A stretch of 64,000 nt of DNA. Origin: Musicola paradisiaca NCPPB 2511. GTDB taxonomy: Bacteria; Pseudomonadota; Gammaproteobacteria; Enterobacterales; Enterobacteriaceae. Positions 29,212 to 41,117 of the stretch are shown in pieces. The position numbers and the translations under genes were made by a program. Location of the stretch: contig NZ_CM001857.1 of the NCBI RefSeq assembly GCF_000400505.1, positions 1,262,631-1,326,630 on the forward strand, written 5' to 3'. Each line of letters starts with the position of its first letter. Positions within the stretch are counted from its first letter, which is position 1. The notes under the pieces are model-generated. The model did not search any database and had not been told where the DNA came from. It saw only the letters and a program-made list of their open reading frames with translations.

Positions 29212-29331
29212 GTTCCTTCGGATGAATTATCCACACTCGTGCGGAAGAGGGCACACAAGTGAACCGTATTCACGGCAAAAAATCATGTTAACCACGGCGA
29301 AAACAAAAGCTTATTAGCTTAAGGGATCACG

Positions 29332-32139
29332 ATGCAGAACGGCGCAATGAAGGCCTGGCTGGATTCCTCCTATCTGGCGGGCGCAAACCAGTCCTACATA
29401 GAGCAGCTCTATGAAGATTATTTAACGGATCCAGACTCGATTGATTTCAGCTGGCGTTCGATTTTTCAGCAACTTCCTACCACTGGGGTCAAACCGGATC
29501 AACTTCACTCCAAAACCCGCGAATATTTCCGCCGTCTGGCGAAAGATACTTCGCGTTTTACCTCCTCCATCAATGATCCGGATAGCGATGCCAAGCAGGT
29601 TAAGGTATTGCAGCTGATTAACGCTTTTCGTTTCCGTGGTCATCAACACGCCAATCTTGATCCTTTGGGGTTATGGAAACAGGAACGAGTGCCTGATCTG
29701 GATCTCGCGTACCACAATTTGACCGAGCAGGATCTGGATGAGACGTTTAACGTTGGTTCTTTCGCTATCGGTCGGGATACCATGCGTTTGGGCGAACTTT
29801 ATGCTGCGCTGAAGCAGACATATTGTGGCCCGATCGGCGCGGAATACATGCATATTACCAATACGGAAGAAAAGCGTTGGATTCAGCAACGTATCGAATC
29901 CGTTGTTGGACAGCCGAGTTTTACGCCCCAGGAACGGAAACGCTTTCTCAGGGAACTGACGGCCGCCGAGGGACTGGAGCGTTATCTGGGTGCGAAATTC
30001 CCTGGCGCCAAGCGCTTCTCGCTGGAAGGCGGCGATGCGCTGATTCCGATGTTGAAAGAAATGGTGCGTCATGCCGGTAAAAACGGCACCCATGAGGTTG
30101 TGCTGGGAATGGCCCATCGCGGTCGTCTGAATGTATTGATCAATGTGCTAGGCAAACAGTCTCAGGATTTGTTCGACGAGTTTTCCGGCATTCACAAGGA
30201 TCACCTTGGCACTGGTGATGTGAAATACCATCAGGGTTTTTCGTCCGATATCGAAACAGAGGGCGGTAAGATCCACTTGGCGCTGGCATTCAACCCGTCC
30301 CATCTTGAAATCGTCAGCCCGGTCGTGATGGGGTCGGTACGCGCCCGTATCGATCGCCTTGATAATCCGAGTAGTTCGCTGGTTCTTCCCATCACTATTC
30401 ATGGCGATGCCGCCATCAGTGGGCAAGGCGTGGTGCAGGAAACGCTGAACATGTCCAAAGCGCGCGGTTATGAGGTGGGGGGAACGATTCGCATTGTTAT
30501 CAATAACCAGGTTGGTTTTACCACGTCCAATCCTCGTGATGTCCGCTCGACTGAATACTGTACTGACATCGGCAAGATGGTGCAGGCACCGATTTTTCAT
30601 GTGAATGCGGACGATCCGGAAGCGGTCGCGTTCGTTACCCGGCTAGCCCTGGACTTCCGCAACACCTTCAAGCGGGATGTGTTTATCGATCTGGTTTGTT
30701 ATCGTCGCCATGGCCATAACGAAGCGGATGAACCGAGCGCGACTCAGCCCGTGATGTATCAGAAGATCAAAAAGCACCCGACTCCGCGCAAAATCTATGC
30801 CGATCGCTTGGAGCGTGATGGTATCACAACGCTGGAAGACGCAACTGAACTGGTCAATTTGTACCGTGACTCATTGGATGCCGGCGAGTGCGTGGTTGAA
30901 GAGTGGCGTCCGATGGATATGCACTCTTTTACCTGGCGGCCATATCTCCATCATGAATGGGATGAGGCTTACGCGCACAAAGTTGAGATGAAACGGTTGC
31001 AGGAGCTGGCGCGTCGTATCAGTGAAGTGCCGGAATCGGTGGAAATGCAGCCGCGAGTTGCCAAGATTTATAGAGATCGCGCGGAAATGGCTGCTGGTGA
31101 GAAGCTGTTTGATTGGGGAGGCGCGGAAACGCTGGCCTATGCCACGCTGGTGGATGAGGGTATCCCAGTCCGTTTATCCGGCGAAGATTCCGGGCGCGGT
31201 ACGTTCTTCCATCGTCATGCGGTTATCCACAATCAAAAAGACGGTTCCACCTATACACCATTAACGCATGTGCACAATGGGCAAGGGCCATTTAAGGTTT
31301 GGGACTCGGTGCTGTCTGAAGAGGCTGTGTTGGCGTTTGAATATGGTTATGCCACAGCCGAACCCCGCACGCTGACCATCTGGGAAGCGCAGTTCGGCGA
31401 TTTCGCCAATGGTGCGCAGGTTGTGATTGATCAGTTCATCAGTTCTGGTGAACAGAAATGGGGGCGCATGTGCGGCTTGGCCATGCTGTTGCCTCATGGC
31501 TATGAAGGGCAGGGGCCGGAGCACTCTTCCGCGCGGCTGGAACGCTATTTGCAATTGTGCGCAGAGCAGAATATGCAGGTTTGCGTACCGTCGACACCTG
31601 CCCAGGTCTACCACATGTTACGACGTCAGGCTCTGCGTGGGATGCGTCGTCCGCTGGTTGTGATGTCGCCCAAGTCGTTATTGCGTCATCCGTTGGCGGT
31701 TTCGTCGCTAAATGAACTCGCTCATGGTCAATTCCAGCCGGCAATCGGTGAAATTGATGATTTGGATCCAAAAGCAGTGAAGCGCGTCGTCCTGTGTTCC
31801 GGCAAGGTTTACTATGATTTGTTGGAGCAACGTCGCAAGAATGAGCAAAAAGATGTTGCGATTGTGCGTATCGAACAGCTGTATCCGTTCCCACATCAGG
31901 CTGTACAAGCGGCGCTTGAACCGTTTGCGCATGTACATGATTTTGTCTGGTGCCAGGAAGAGCCGCTCAATCAGGGCGCGTGGTATTGCAGTCAGCACCA
32001 TTTCCGTGAGGTGATTCCGTTTGGTGCATCCTTGCGGTATGCCGGTCGCCCTGCCTCGGCTTCACCTGCTGTCGGTTATATGTCCGTACACCAGGAACAA
32101 CAAAAAAATCTGGTGAATGACGCGCTGAACGTTAATTAA
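29332..32139 (+). CDS. sucA: 2-oxoglutarate dehydrogenase E1 component
   Basis: 935 residues (E. coli 933). Thiamine-diphosphate-dependent decarboxylase of the 2-oxoglutarate dehydrogenase complex. Motifs include AHRGRLNVL, the Mg/ThDP segment [42 protein letters not shown], and the C-terminal [24 protein letters not shown] precedes the ATG. Confidence 0.98.
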   Translation: MQNGAMKAWLDSSYLAGANQSYIEQLYEDYLTDPDSIDFSWRSIFQQLPTTGVKPDQLHSKTREYFRRLAKDTSRFTSSINDPDSDAKQVKVLQLINAFRFRGHQHANLDPLGLWKQERVPDLDLAYHNLTEQDLDETFNVGSFAIGRDTMRLGELYAALKQTYCGPIGAEYMHITNTEEKRWIQQRIESVVGQPSFTPQERKRFLRELTAAEGLERYLGAKFPGAKRFSLEGGDALIPMLKEMVRHAGKNGTHEVVLGMAHRGRLNVLINVLGKQSQDLFDEFSGIHKDHLGTGDVKYHQGFSSDIETEGGKIHLALAFNPSHLEIVSPVVMGSVRARIDRLDNPSSSLVLPITIHGDAAISGQGVVQETLNMSKARGYEVGGTIRIVINNQVGFTTSNPRDVRSTEYCTDIGKMVQAPIFHVNADDPEAVAFVTRLALDFRNTFKRDVFIDLVCYRRHGHNEADEPSATQPVMYQKIKKHPTPRKIYADRLERDGITTLEDATELVNLYRDSLDAGECVVEEWRPMDMHSFTWRPYLHHEWDEAYAHKVEMKRLQELARRISEVPESVEMQPRVAKIYRDRAEMAAGEKLFDWGGAETLAYATLVDEGIPVRLSGEDSGRGTFFHRHAVIHNQKDGSTYTPLTHVHNGQGPFKVWDSVLSEEAVLAFEYGYATAEPRTLTIWEAQFGDFANGAQVVIDQFISSGEQKWGRMCGLAMLLPHGYEGQGPEHSSARLERYLQLCAEQNMQVCVPSTPAQVYHMLRRQALRGMRRPLVVMSPKSLLRHPLAVSSLNELAHGQFQPAIGEIDDLDPKAVKRVVLCSGKVYYDLLEQRRKNEQKDVAIVRIEQLYPFPHQAVQAALEPFAHVHDFVWCQEEPLNQGAWYCSQHHFREVIPFGASLRYAGRPASASPAVGYMSVHQEQQKNLVNDALNVN

Positions 32140-32155
32140 ATCAAAAGGATATAGA

Positions 32156-33376
32156 ATGAGTAGCATAGATATTCTTGTACCTGACCTGCCTGAATCCGTG
32201 GCGGATGCTACGGTGGCGACCTGGCACAAACAACCGGGGGATAGCGTCCAGCGTGATGAGGTACTGGTTGAAATTGAAACTGATAAAGTTGTACTAGAAG
32301 TGTCTGCGATTGAAGCTGGCGTGCTAGACGTGATTCTGGAAGCTGAGGGGGCGACGGTGACAGCGCGCCAGGTACTTGGGCGTTTACGTCCAGGCGATAA
32401 TTCCGGCAAGGAAACCAGTGCTAAAGCTCAGCTTCAGGAGTCAACGCCGGCCCAACGTCATACCGCGGGCCTGGATGAAGAAAGTAACGACGCACTCAGC
32501 CCGGCGATTCGACGCCTGATCGCCGAGCACGATCTGGATGCTGCGGCGATTAAGGGGAGTGGGGTCGGTGGTCGGATTACCCGCGAAGATGTAGAAAAAC
32601 ATTTGGCAGGCAAAAGTGCTCCGAAGGCGGTAGCGCCTGTAGCTGCTCCATCTCAGCCGACTCAGGCACTGGGGAGCCGCAGTGAAAAACGTGTGCCGAT
32701 GACCCGTTTGCGTAAACGTGTCGCGGAGCGTTTGCTCGAAGCGAAAAATAGTACGGCGATGTTGACGACCTTTAATGAAGTCAACATGAAACCCATTATG
32801 GATCTGCGCAAACAGTATGGCGAAGCGTTCGAAAAACGTCACGGCGTCCGGCTTGGGTTTATGTCGTTTTACATCAAAGCTGTCGTGGAAGCGCTAAAAC
32901 GTTACCCCGAAGTGAACGCTTCGATTGACGGTGAGGATGTGGTTTACCACAACTACTTCGATGTCAGCATTGCGGTATCTACGCCACGTGGTTTGGTGAC
33001 ACCGGTATTAAAAGATGTCGACCTGATGGGCATGGCCGATATTGAGAAGAGAATTAAAGAATTGGCCGTCAAAGGCCGCGACGGCAAGCTGACCGTAGAG
33101 GAGCTGACCGGGGGTAATTTCACGATTACGAACGGCGGCGTTTTCGGTTCTTTGATGTCTACGCCGATTATTAACCCGCCGCAGAGCGCGATACTTGGTA
33201 TGCATGCCATCAAGGATCGTCCGATGGCGATTGACGGTCAGGTGGTGATTCTGCCGATGATGTATCTGGCTCTTTCCTATGACCACCGTCAGATTGATGG
33301 ACGTGAGTCGGTCGGGTTCCTGGTTACAGTAAAAGAAATGCTGGAAGATCCGGCGCGTTTGCTGCTGGACGTTTAG
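32156..33376 (+). CDS. sucB: Dihydrolipoyl succinyltransferase (E2 of 2-oxoglutarate dehydrogenase)
   Basis: 406 residues. The N-terminal lipoyl domain has the lipoylated Lys44 in [11 protein letters not shown]. The peripheral subunit-binding domain ([20 protein letters not shown], about 115-150) follows, then the catalytic core with [11 protein letters not shown] near the end supplying the active-site His and Asp. Forms the 24-mer core of the complex. AAGGAT precedes the ATG 16 bases after sucA. Confidence 0.98.
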   Translation: MSSIDILVPDLPESVADATVATWHKQPGDSVQRDEVLVEIETDKVVLEVSAIEAGVLDVILEAEGATVTARQVLGRLRPGDNSGKETSAKAQLQESTPAQRHTAGLDEESNDALSPAIRRLIAEHDLDAAAIKGSGVGGRITREDVEKHLAGKSAPKAVAPVAAPSQPTQALGSRSEKRVPMTRLRKRVAERLLEAKNSTAMLTTFNEVNMKPIMDLRKQYGEAFEKRHGVRLGFMSFYIKAVVEALKRYPEVNASIDGEDVVYHNYFDVSIAVSTPRGLVTPVLKDVDLMGMADIEKRIKELAVKGRDGKLTVEELTGGNFTITNGGVFGSLMSTPIINPPQSAILGMHAIKDRPMAIDGQVVILPMMYLALSYDHRQIDGRESVGFLVTVKEMLEDPARLLLDV

Positions 33377-33390
33377 GTCAACCGGTTGTG

Positions 33391-33416
33391 AGGCGGCATG
33401 ACGATGCCGCCTTTAT
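33391..33416 (+). terminator. Hairpin in the sucB-sucC gap
   Basis: Perfect 9-bp stem AGGCGGCAT / ATGCCGCCT with loop GACG, followed by TTATT. It could terminate part of the transcript before sucCD and so lower their expression. Confidence 0.65.
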
Positions 33417-33508
33417 TATGTGCTATGCAGGGCCGTTGTCTGGCAACGGCATTATCCACGACAGAGAGTCTTTCGACTTATTCTTCAAACCTAAATGGAT
33501 AGAACATC

Positions 33509-34675
33509 ATGAATTTACATGAGTATCAGGCAAAACAGCTTTTTGCTCGGTATGGTTTGCCGGCTCCAGCCGGTTACGCCTGCACAACGCCGCGTGAAGC
33601 GGAAGAGGCCGCATCCAAAATCGGCGCAGGGCCGTGGGTGGTAAAATGCCAGGTACACGCGGGCGGACGCGGCAAGTCCGGTGGCGTGAAAGTCGTCAAC
33701 AGCAAGGAAGACATCCGCGCCTTTGCTGAGAAATGGCTGGGTAAGCATTTAGTGACCTATCAGACTGACGCAAACGGTCAGCCGGTCAACCAGATTCTGG
33801 TGGAAAGCGCTACAGATATTGATAAAGAACTTTATCTGGGCGCGGTTGTGGATCGTGGTAGCCGCCGGGTTGTTTTTATGGCGTCGACGGAAGGCGGCGT
33901 GGAAATCGAAAAGGTTGCGGAAGAAACGCCCCACCTGATTCACAAAATGGCATTGGATCCGCTAGCAGGGCCTCAACCTTATCAGGGCCGCGAACTGGCG
34001 TTCAAGTTGGGGTTAAGCGGTAAGCAGATTGCACAATTCACCAAAATATTCATGGGATTGGCGACGTTGTTTCTGGAGCGAGATCTCGCATTGGTCGAAA
34101 TCAACCCCTTGGTGATCACCAAACAAGGTGATCTGGTCTGTCTGGACGGCAAGCTGGGTGTTGACGGCAACGCACTGTTCCGCCAGCCGGAACTGCGTGA
34201 AATGCGTGATGCTTCCCAGGAAGACGCGCGTGAGGCACATGCTGCTCAGTGGGAACTGAACTATGTCGCGCTGGACGGCAATATCGGTTGTATGGTCAAT
34301 GGTGCCGGTTTGGCGATGGGAACCATGGACATCGTGAAACTGCATGGCGGCGCACCGGCTAACTTTCTCGATGTCGGCGGCGGCGCGACGAAAGAGCGCG
34401 TCACCGAAGCGTTTAAGATCATTTTGTCTGATGACAAGGTGAACGCGGTTCTGGTTAATATTTTCGGCGGTATTGTACGGTGTGACCTGATTGCCGACGG
34501 TATCATCGGTGCGGTGTCGGAAGTTGGCGTCAGCGTTCCCGTGGTTGTCCGTCTTGAAGGAAATAATGCCGAATTGGGCGCACAGAAGTTGGCAGATAGC
34601 GGCCTGAACATTATTGCCGCGACCAGCCTGACGGATGCAGCTCAGCAAGTGGTTGCCGCCGCGGAGGGTAAATAA
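33509..34675 (+). CDS. sucC: Succinyl-CoA synthetase beta subunit
   Basis: 388 residues (E. coli 388). Its ATP-grasp fold (starting [18 protein letters not shown], with [12 protein letters not shown]) binds nucleotide, and the C-terminal domain ([16 protein letters not shown]) contacts the alpha subunit. Makes ATP while converting succinyl-CoA to succinate. Its TAA overlaps the sucD ATG by one base (TAATG). Confidence 0.98.
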   Translation: MNLHEYQAKQLFARYGLPAPAGYACTTPREAEEAASKIGAGPWVVKCQVHAGGRGKSGGVKVVNSKEDIRAFAEKWLGKHLVTYQTDANGQPVNQILVESATDIDKELYLGAVVDRGSRRVVFMASTEGGVEIEKVAEETPHLIHKMALDPLAGPQPYQGRELAFKLGLSGKQIAQFTKIFMGLATLFLERDLALVEINPLVITKQGDLVCLDGKLGVDGNALFRQPELREMRDASQEDAREAHAAQWELNYVALDGNIGCMVNGAGLAMGTMDIVKLHGGAPANFLDVGGGATKERVTEAFKIILSDDKVNAVLVNIFGGIVRCDLIADGIIGAVSEVGVSVPVVVRLEGNNAELGAQKLADSGLNIIAATSLTDAAQQVVAAAEGK

Positions 34676-35547
34676 TGTCCATTCTGATCGATAAAAACAC
34701 TAAAGTCATCTGCCAGGGATTTACCGGTAGTCAGGGCTCTTTCCACTCTGAACAGGCGCTCGCTTATGGTACCCAGATGGTAGGCGGGGTTACGCCGGGT
34801 AAGGGCGGAACCGTACATCTTGGCCTGCCAGTGTTCAATACGGTTCGCGAGGCGGTGGAGGCAACGGGGGCTATTGCGTCCGTTATCTATGTTCCCGCTC
34901 CCTTCTGCAAAGATTCAATTCTGGAAGCGATCGATGCCGGTATTCAGCTCATCATTTGCATTACCGAAGGTATCCCGACACTGGATATGTTGACGGTGAA
35001 AGTGAAGCTGGAACAAACCGGTGTGCGCATGATTGGGCCGAACTGTCCAGGGGTTATTACTCCAGGAGAGTGTAAGATCGGTATTATGCCGGGGCATATT
35101 CATCTTCCTGGCAACGTTGGCATTGTCTCCCGTTCGGGAACGCTAACGTATGAAGCTGTGAAGCAAACCACGGATACCGGGCTGGGGCAATCAAGCTGTG
35201 TAGGTATTGGTGGTGACCCGATACCAGGCTCGAATTTTATCGATATTCTCAAGCTGTTTGAACAGGATCCTCAAACTGAAGCCATTGTAATGATTGGTGA
35301 AATTGGTGGAACTGCAGAGGAAGAGGCTGCTGCTTATATCAAAGAGCATGTGACTAAACCTGTGGTCGGCTATATCGCGGGTGTTACCGCGCCTAAAGGT
35401 AAACGTATGGGCCATGCTGGTGCGATTATTGCCGGTGGGAAAGGCACTGCGGATGACAAATTTGCAGCGCTTGAGGCGGCTGGCGTGAAGACAGTGCGCA
35501 GTCTGGCTGATATCGGTGAGGCTGTTAAGTCAGTGTTGAATCGTTAA
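34675..35547 (+). CDS. sucD: Succinyl-CoA synthetase alpha subunit
   Basis: 290 residues. The CoA-binding Rossmann domain has [15 protein letters not shown], a second signature is [11 protein letters not shown], and the phosphorylated histidine lies in [14 protein letters not shown] near residue 247. Last gene of the sdhCDAB-sucABCD operon; a strong terminator follows after a 44-base 3' UTR. Confidence 0.98.
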   Translation: MSILIDKNTKVICQGFTGSQGSFHSEQALAYGTQMVGGVTPGKGGTVHLGLPVFNTVREAVEATGAIASVIYVPAPFCKDSILEAIDAGIQLIICITEGIPTLDMLTVKVKLEQTGVRMIGPNCPGVITPGECKIGIMPGHIHLPGNVGIVSRSGTLTYEAVKQTTDTGLGQSSCVGIGGDPIPGSNFIDILKLFEQDPQTEAIVMIGEIGGTAEEEAAAYIKEHVTKPVVGYIAGVTAPKGKRMGHAGAIIAGGKGTADDKFAALEAAGVKTVRSLADIGEAVKSVLNR

Positions 35548-35615
35548 TACATACGGCTTACCGTTCGTAGTGCGTTCAATTCGACATGTTTGGCCACCTT
35601 CGGGTGGCCTTTTTT
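35548..35615 (+). ncRNA. Possible SdhX-type 3'-UTR small RNA ending at the operon terminator
   Basis: In E. coli the 3' end of the sdh-suc transcript is processed to the Hfq-bound small RNA SdhX. The same position here ends in a GGCCACC-TTCG-GGTGGCC hairpin with a T-run (35592-35615), the architecture needed for such an RNA. The terminator is certain; the small RNA is inference from synteny, and the seed region was not matched. Confidence 0.4.
35592..35615 (+). terminator. Terminator of the sdh-suc operon
   Basis: 7-bp GC stem with a TTCG tetraloop and a run of six T. Confidence 0.92.
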
Positions 35616-36249
35616 ATTATTTTCGCTATATCTCTATAGTGATTGCTTCTCTGCCCCATAAAAAGATGATTGCTGAAATAATAACAATAAAATAACAAGC
35701 CAGATATTTTTATGTAATGTTTGATAATTGTGAGCAACTCGATTTTTTTCTTCATAACGACAAAATATATATTTTTATTTAATCAATATTGAAACCTTGA
35801 AATTACATTAAATTAACAATGAGATTTAATTAAAATAAAAAAATGCCATTTATTAACATTTAATGGAGAGATTGTTTTAGATCAAAAATATGGTCTGGAT
35901 ATCCTCCTTGAAATACGTTTAAATTGCGGCGAATCAATTATGCTTAACATGCCACGCAACGCTGATAATACTATGAGGTCAAAAACTCAATCTGTATCAC
36001 GTAAAAACATATTTATTGTGGGGTTATAGAGGCGTAATATACCGATGTTCTTATCTTTGGTATGTGGTTTGTAATTCTATAATTTCTCTTTAGTTGAACT
36101 TCATACACCTGGAGTTGTTAATTGTTCCGAGGGTATTGAAGCAGTGCTGAAGCAATTGTTGTGTTCTTTCGGGTTATTTACTGCCGGGTGTTTAATGGCT
36201 TGAATCTATAACAAGCTTAGGACCTTCCTGCGGGGAGCAAGGAGTTAAG
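35616..36249. other. AT-rich regulatory region upstream of cydA
   Basis: About 630 bases, strikingly AT-rich between 35640 and 35910. It holds ArcA-like sites (listed separately), an AATCAATATTGAAA palindrome near 35780, and a 29-codon ORF (35940-36029, plus) without a clear ribosome-binding site. The length and composition fit a cydA promoter region under ArcA, FNR and H-NS type control as in E. coli. GGAGCAAGGAG directly precedes the cydA ATG. Confidence 0.5.
35806..35834. promoter_or_regulatory. Candidate ArcA boxes upstream of cydA
   Basis: CATTAAATTAAC (35806-35817) reads on the minus strand as GTTAATTTAATG, one mismatch from the ArcA consensus GTTAATTAAATG. A second, weaker copy (ATTTAATTAAA, 35824-35834) follows at close spacing in the same orientation. 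cydAB is a known ArcA-activated target in E. coli. Confidence 0.45.
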
Positions 36250-37818
36250 ATGTTTGATATAGTCGAACTGTCGCGTTTACAGTTTGCCTTAACAGCGATG
36301 TATCATTTCCTGTTCGTACCATTAACGCTGGGCATGGCGTTTCTGCTGGCGATCATGGAAACGGTATATGTGCTCACTGGCAAACAAGTTTATAAAGATA
36401 TGACCAAGTTTTGGGGCAAGTTATTCGCCATCAACTTTGCCTTGGGGGTTTCCACCGGTTTGACCATGGAGTTCCAGTTCGGGACTAACTGGTCGTACTA
36501 TTCCCATTATGTTGGCGATATCTTCGGTGCTCCTCTGGCTATCGAAGGTCTGATGGCATTTTTCCTTGAGTCCACTTTTGTCGGCCTTTTCTTCTTCGGA
36601 TGGGATCGTCTCGGCAAAGTTCAGCATATGGCAGTAACCTGGCTAGTTGCATTGGGTTCCAACCTGTCGGCGCTGTGGATCCTCGTGGCAAATGGCTGGA
36701 TGCAAAACCCGGTCGCTTCCGACTTCAATTTCGAAACCATGCGTATGGAAATGGTGAGTTTCGCCGACCTTGTTCTTAACCCGGTTGCGCAGGTGAAATT
36801 CGTTCATACCGTTGCTTCTGGTTACTGTACCGGCGCAATCTTCATTTTGGGGATTAGCTCCTACTATCTGCTGAAGGGCCGTGATCTCGCTTTTGCCAAA
36901 CGCTCTTTCGCCATCGCGGCAAGCTTTGGTATGGCGTCTGTCCTTTCAGTCATCGTACTGGGCGATGAATCCGGTTATGAGATGGGGGACGTGCAGAAAA
37001 CCAAACTGGCCGCTATTGAAGCTGAGTGGGAAACTCAACCTGCTCCAGCCGCGTTCACACTGTTTGGCCTGCCGAATCAGGATACCATGGAGAACAAGTA
37101 TGCTATTCAGGTGCCCTACGTATTGGGTCTGATCGCTACACGTTCCACGGATAAGACCGTGACGGGCCTGAAGGATTTGATGACGCAGCATGAGGTTCGC
37201 ATCCGCAATGGCATGAAGGCCTACCAACTGTTGCAGCAACTGCGCTCAGGTAATACCGATCAGGCTGTACGGGATGAGTTTAACAAGAATAAACAGGATC
37301 TTGGTTATGGTCTGTTATTGAAGCGCTATACCACGAATGTGGCAGATGCAACCGAAGCGCAAATCAAGCAAGCGACCAAAGACTCTATTCCTCGCGTCGC
37401 ACCACTGTATTTCGCATTCCGTATCATGGTGGCTTGCGGAATTCTGATGTTGTTGGTTATTGGGCTCTCTTTCTGGACGGTGTTGCGTAATCGCATCGGG
37501 CAGAAAAAATGGCTGCATCGTGTGGCGCTGTATTCTATACCGCTGCCGTGGATTGCTGTGGAAGCTGGGTGGTTTGTGGCGGAATATGGTCGTCAGCCGT
37601 GGGCTATCGGCGAGGTGCTGCCCACCGCAGTGGCGAACTCTTCGCTGACGGCAGGCGATATTCTGTTCTCTATGGTACTGATTTGCGGTTTGTATACGCT
37701 GTTCCTGATTGCGGAACTCTATCTGATGTTCAAATATGCGCGTTTGGGGCCCAGCAGCCTGAAAACCGGCGCCTATCATTTTGAACAGCCGATTGCATCG
37801 ACTCAGAACGCACGGTAA
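36250..37818 (+). CDS. cydA: Cytochrome bd-I ubiquinol oxidase subunit I
   Basis: 522 residues, inner membrane. The first helix carries the His19 haem ligand ([15 protein letters not shown]). [13 protein letters not shown] holds the b558 His. The long periplasmic Q-loop (about 250-380) matches the E. coli long-loop type, and [13 protein letters not shown] is the family signature. High-affinity terminal oxidase used at low oxygen. Confidence 0.98.
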   Translation: MFDIVELSRLQFALTAMYHFLFVPLTLGMAFLLAIMETVYVLTGKQVYKDMTKFWGKLFAINFALGVSTGLTMEFQFGTNWSYYSHYVGDIFGAPLAIEGLMAFFLESTFVGLFFFGWDRLGKVQHMAVTWLVALGSNLSALWILVANGWMQNPVASDFNFETMRMEMVSFADLVLNPVAQVKFVHTVASGYCTGAIFILGISSYYLLKGRDLAFAKRSFAIAASFGMASVLSVIVLGDESGYEMGDVQKTKLAAIEAEWETQPAPAAFTLFGLPNQDTMENKYAIQVPYVLGLIATRSTDKTVTGLKDLMTQHEVRIRNGMKAYQLLQQLRSGNTDQAVRDEFNKNKQDLGYGLLLKRYTTNVADATEAQIKQATKDSIPRVAPLYFAFRIMVACGILMLLVIGLSFWTVLRNRIGQKKWLHRVALYSIPLPWIAVEAGWFVAEYGRQPWAIGEVLPTAVANSSLTAGDILFSMVLICGLYTLFLIAELYLMFKYARLGPSSLKTGAYHFEQPIASTQNAR

Positions 37819-37830
37819 CAGGAGGCCACT

Positions 37831-38970
37831 ATGTTTGATTATGAAGTATTGCGTTTCGTCTGGTGGGTGCTGATCGGTGTATTGCTGATCGGTTTCGCAG
37901 TCACTGACGGTTTTGACATGGGCGTCGGGATGTTGGTGCGTCTGCTTGGCCGTAACGATGTTGAGCGTCGAGTGATGATCAATAGCGTTGCTCCCCATTG
38001 GGACGGCAACCAAGTCTGGCTGATAACCGCAGGCGGTGCGTTGTTCGCCGCCTGGCCTATGGTTTATGCCGCCGCATTTTCCGGTTTTTACATTGCGATG
38101 ATTTTGGTGCTGGCGTCCTTGTATTTTCGTCCGGTCGGTTTTGACTACCGTTCGAAAGTCGAGAACACGACCTGGCGCAATGCATGGGATTGGGGCATTT
38201 TCACCGGTAGCTTTGTTCCGCCAGTGGTCATCGGTGTAGCGTTCGGTAATTTGTTGCAAGGTGTACCGTTCCATGTTGATGAGTATCTGCGCCTCTATTA
38301 CACCGGGAACTTCTTCCAGTTGTTGAATCCGTTTGGGTTGCTGGCGGGTATCGTCAGCCTGTGCATGATTCTTGCGCAGGGCGCGACTTATCTGATGATG
38401 CGCACGACAGGCGATTTGTATGTACGAACGAAATCAACAGCGCAACTTTCTTCGCTGATCTTAACCATTACGTTTGTATTGGCCGGTGTTTGGGTCGTGA
38501 ATGGCATTGATGGATATGCGATAACGTCTGTAATCAATAAGGCCGCCGAATCCAACCCGCTCCATAAAGAGGTGGTTCGTCAGGCCGGTGCCTGGATGAC
38601 CAATTACAACCATTACCCTGTGCTGTGGCTGTTCCCGCTGATCGGGGCGGTATCACCTTTGGTGACTCTGGCGGCCGCGCGTGCGGGTAAAGGCGCCCTG
38701 GCGTTTCTGTTCTCTTCGTTAAGTATCGCTGGCGTGATTCTGACTGCCGGTATCGCCATGTTCCCGTTCATTATGCCGTCTGTGACGGTGCCGAATGTGA
38801 GCCTAACCATGTGGGATGCCACATCCAGCTTGCTGACGCTCAAGGTGATGACCATTGTGGCCATTATTTTCGTGCCGATTGTGTTGTCCTACACCATATG
38901 GTGTTACTACAAGATGTACGGACGGATCACCAAAGAGCATATTGAACAGAACACACATTCTTTGTATTGA
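37831..38970 (+). CDS. cydB: Cytochrome bd-I ubiquinol oxidase subunit II
   Basis: 379 residues, multi-pass membrane protein. Conserved motifs: FAVTDGFDMGVGML near the N-terminus, HWDGNQVWLITAGGALFAAWP, and the C-terminal LTMWDATSSLLTLKVM. GGAGG precedes the ATG, 12 bases after cydA. Confidence 0.98.
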   Translation: MFDYEVLRFVWWVLIGVLLIGFAVTDGFDMGVGMLVRLLGRNDVERRVMINSVAPHWDGNQVWLITAGGALFAAWPMVYAAAFSGFYIAMILVLASLYFRPVGFDYRSKVENTTWRNAWDWGIFTGSFVPPVVIGVAFGNLLQGVPFHVDEYLRLYYTGNFFQLLNPFGLLAGIVSLCMILAQGATYLMMRTTGDLYVRTKSTAQLSSLILTITFVLAGVWVVNGIDGYAITSVINKAAESNPLHKEVVRQAGAWMTNYNHYPVLWLFPLIGAVSPLVTLAAARAGKGALAFLFSSLSIAGVILTAGIAMFPFIMPSVTVPNVSLTMWDATSSLLTLKVMTIVAIIFVPIVLSYTIWCYYKMYGRITKEHIEQNTHSLY

Positions 38971-38986
38971 GTAAGGAGCCTGATTT

Positions 38987-39103
38987 ATGTGGTATTTTGC
39001 CTGGATTCTGGGAACGCTTCTTGCTTGTTCACTGGGCGTTATCACTGCTCTGGCATTGGAACAGAGCGAGGTAAGCAGCGCGGACAAGAATAAGCCGCAA
39101 TGA
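38987..39103 (+). CDS. cydX: CydX small subunit of cytochrome bd-I
   Basis: A 38-residue single-helix protein (MWYFAWILGTLLACSLGVIT then [18 protein letters not shown]). The MWYFAWILG start is the CydX signature; E. coli CydX has 37 residues and is needed for oxidase stability. AAGGAG precedes the ATG. The stop overlaps the ybgE start as ATGA. Confidence 0.96.
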   Translation: MWYFAWILGTLLACSLGVITALALEQSEVSSADKNKPQ

Positions 39104-39393
39104 GTATCTTCATTGAACATTTGTATCGTCTGATGGATAAGGGCCCGTTACGGGCCCTTTCCCTGATCATGGCCTTGTCGCTGGCCGGATGTGTGTTCTG
39201 GGAACCAGCCCGTTTTGCGGCACGAACCAGCTCTCTGGCTGTCTGGCAGGGATTATTTCTCATCTGGGCAGTGTGCGCCGGAGTGGTTCATGGTACGGGG
39301 TTTCGACCCAGACGTATTCGTTGGCAGGCCTTCTTCTCTCCTCTGCCCGCCTTCGTGATCCTGGGCGCAGGATTGTATTACTATTTTCTGTAA
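39100..39393 (+). CDS. ybgE: YbgE, cyd operon membrane protein
   Basis: 97 residues, the same as E. coli YbgE, with three hydrophobic helices ([56 protein letters not shown]). It has the conserved VHGTGFRPR. Function is unproven. ATGA overlap with cydX. Confidence 0.93.
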   Translation: MSIFIEHLYRLMDKGPLRALSLIMALSLAGCVFWEPARFAARTSSLAVWQGLFLIWAVCAGVVHGTGFRPRRIRWQAFFSPLPAFVILGAGLYYYFL

Positions 39394-39417
39394 TATTCCT
39401 TTTCATTCCTTTTAGTT

Positions 39418-39437
39418 ATGGGTTGTTCGCAACCCAT
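39418..39437 (+). terminator. Hairpin after ybgE
   Basis: Perfect 8-bp stem ATGGGTTG / CAACCCAT with a TTCG tetraloop, followed by AATTATTT rather than a clean T-run. Likely end of the cydABX-ybgE transcript. Confidence 0.55.
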
Positions 39438-39527
39438 AATTATTTACCTGCCTGTACAAAGAACCCATTCCAAACCTTAACCCTCTTGCGTATAGTAGCG
39501 GGGTTTATTGCATTACCGGGATGTAGA

Positions 39528-40615
<1,088 letters not shown>

Positions 40616-40627
40616 ACGGGAGGTCCT

Positions 40628-41053
40628 ATGGCTCGTGTTCGTAGCGGCCGTCGGGGGCTGAAATCCGAGATCAATATTGTCCCCTTGCTGGACGTACTGC
40701 TGGTGTTGCTGCTCATATTTATGGCAACTGCACCAATTATCACTCAAAGTGTTGAGGTTGATTTACCTGATGCCACGGAATCTAAAACAGTTTCCAGCAC
40801 GGACAATCCGCCTGTCATCGTCGAGGTTTCCGGTATTGGGCAATATAGTCTGGTGGTTGACCATAACAGGATGAATCAGCTACCTGCTGAGCAGGTAGTG
40901 GCAGAGGCCCAATCGCGTCTATCTGCCAACCCGAAGACGGTATTTTTGATCGGTGGCGCCAAGAATGTTCCCTATGATGAGATCATTAAAGCATTGAATT
41001 TATTGCATCAGGCTGGTGTCAAATCCGTTGGGCTGATGACACAACCGATCTGA
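40628..41053 (+). CDS. tolR: TolR, proton channel partner of TolQ
   Basis: 141 residues. One N-terminal helix with the essential Asp in INIVPLLDVLLVLLLIFMA, then a periplasmic domain ending KSVGLMTQPI. GGGAGG precedes the ATG. Couples proton flow to TolA. Confidence 0.98.
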   Translation: MARVRSGRRGLKSEINIVPLLDVLLVLLLIFMATAPIITQSVEVDLPDATESKTVSSTDNPPVIVEVSGIGQYSLVVDHNRMNQLPAEQVVAEAQSRLSANPKTVFLIGGAKNVPYDEIIKALNLLHQAGVKSVGLMTQPI

Positions 41054-41117
41054 TTCTGGCGAGTCCATAAATGATGAATCGTCATTTTTCTGGCAACACT
41101 GTTTTTGGGAACCATTT

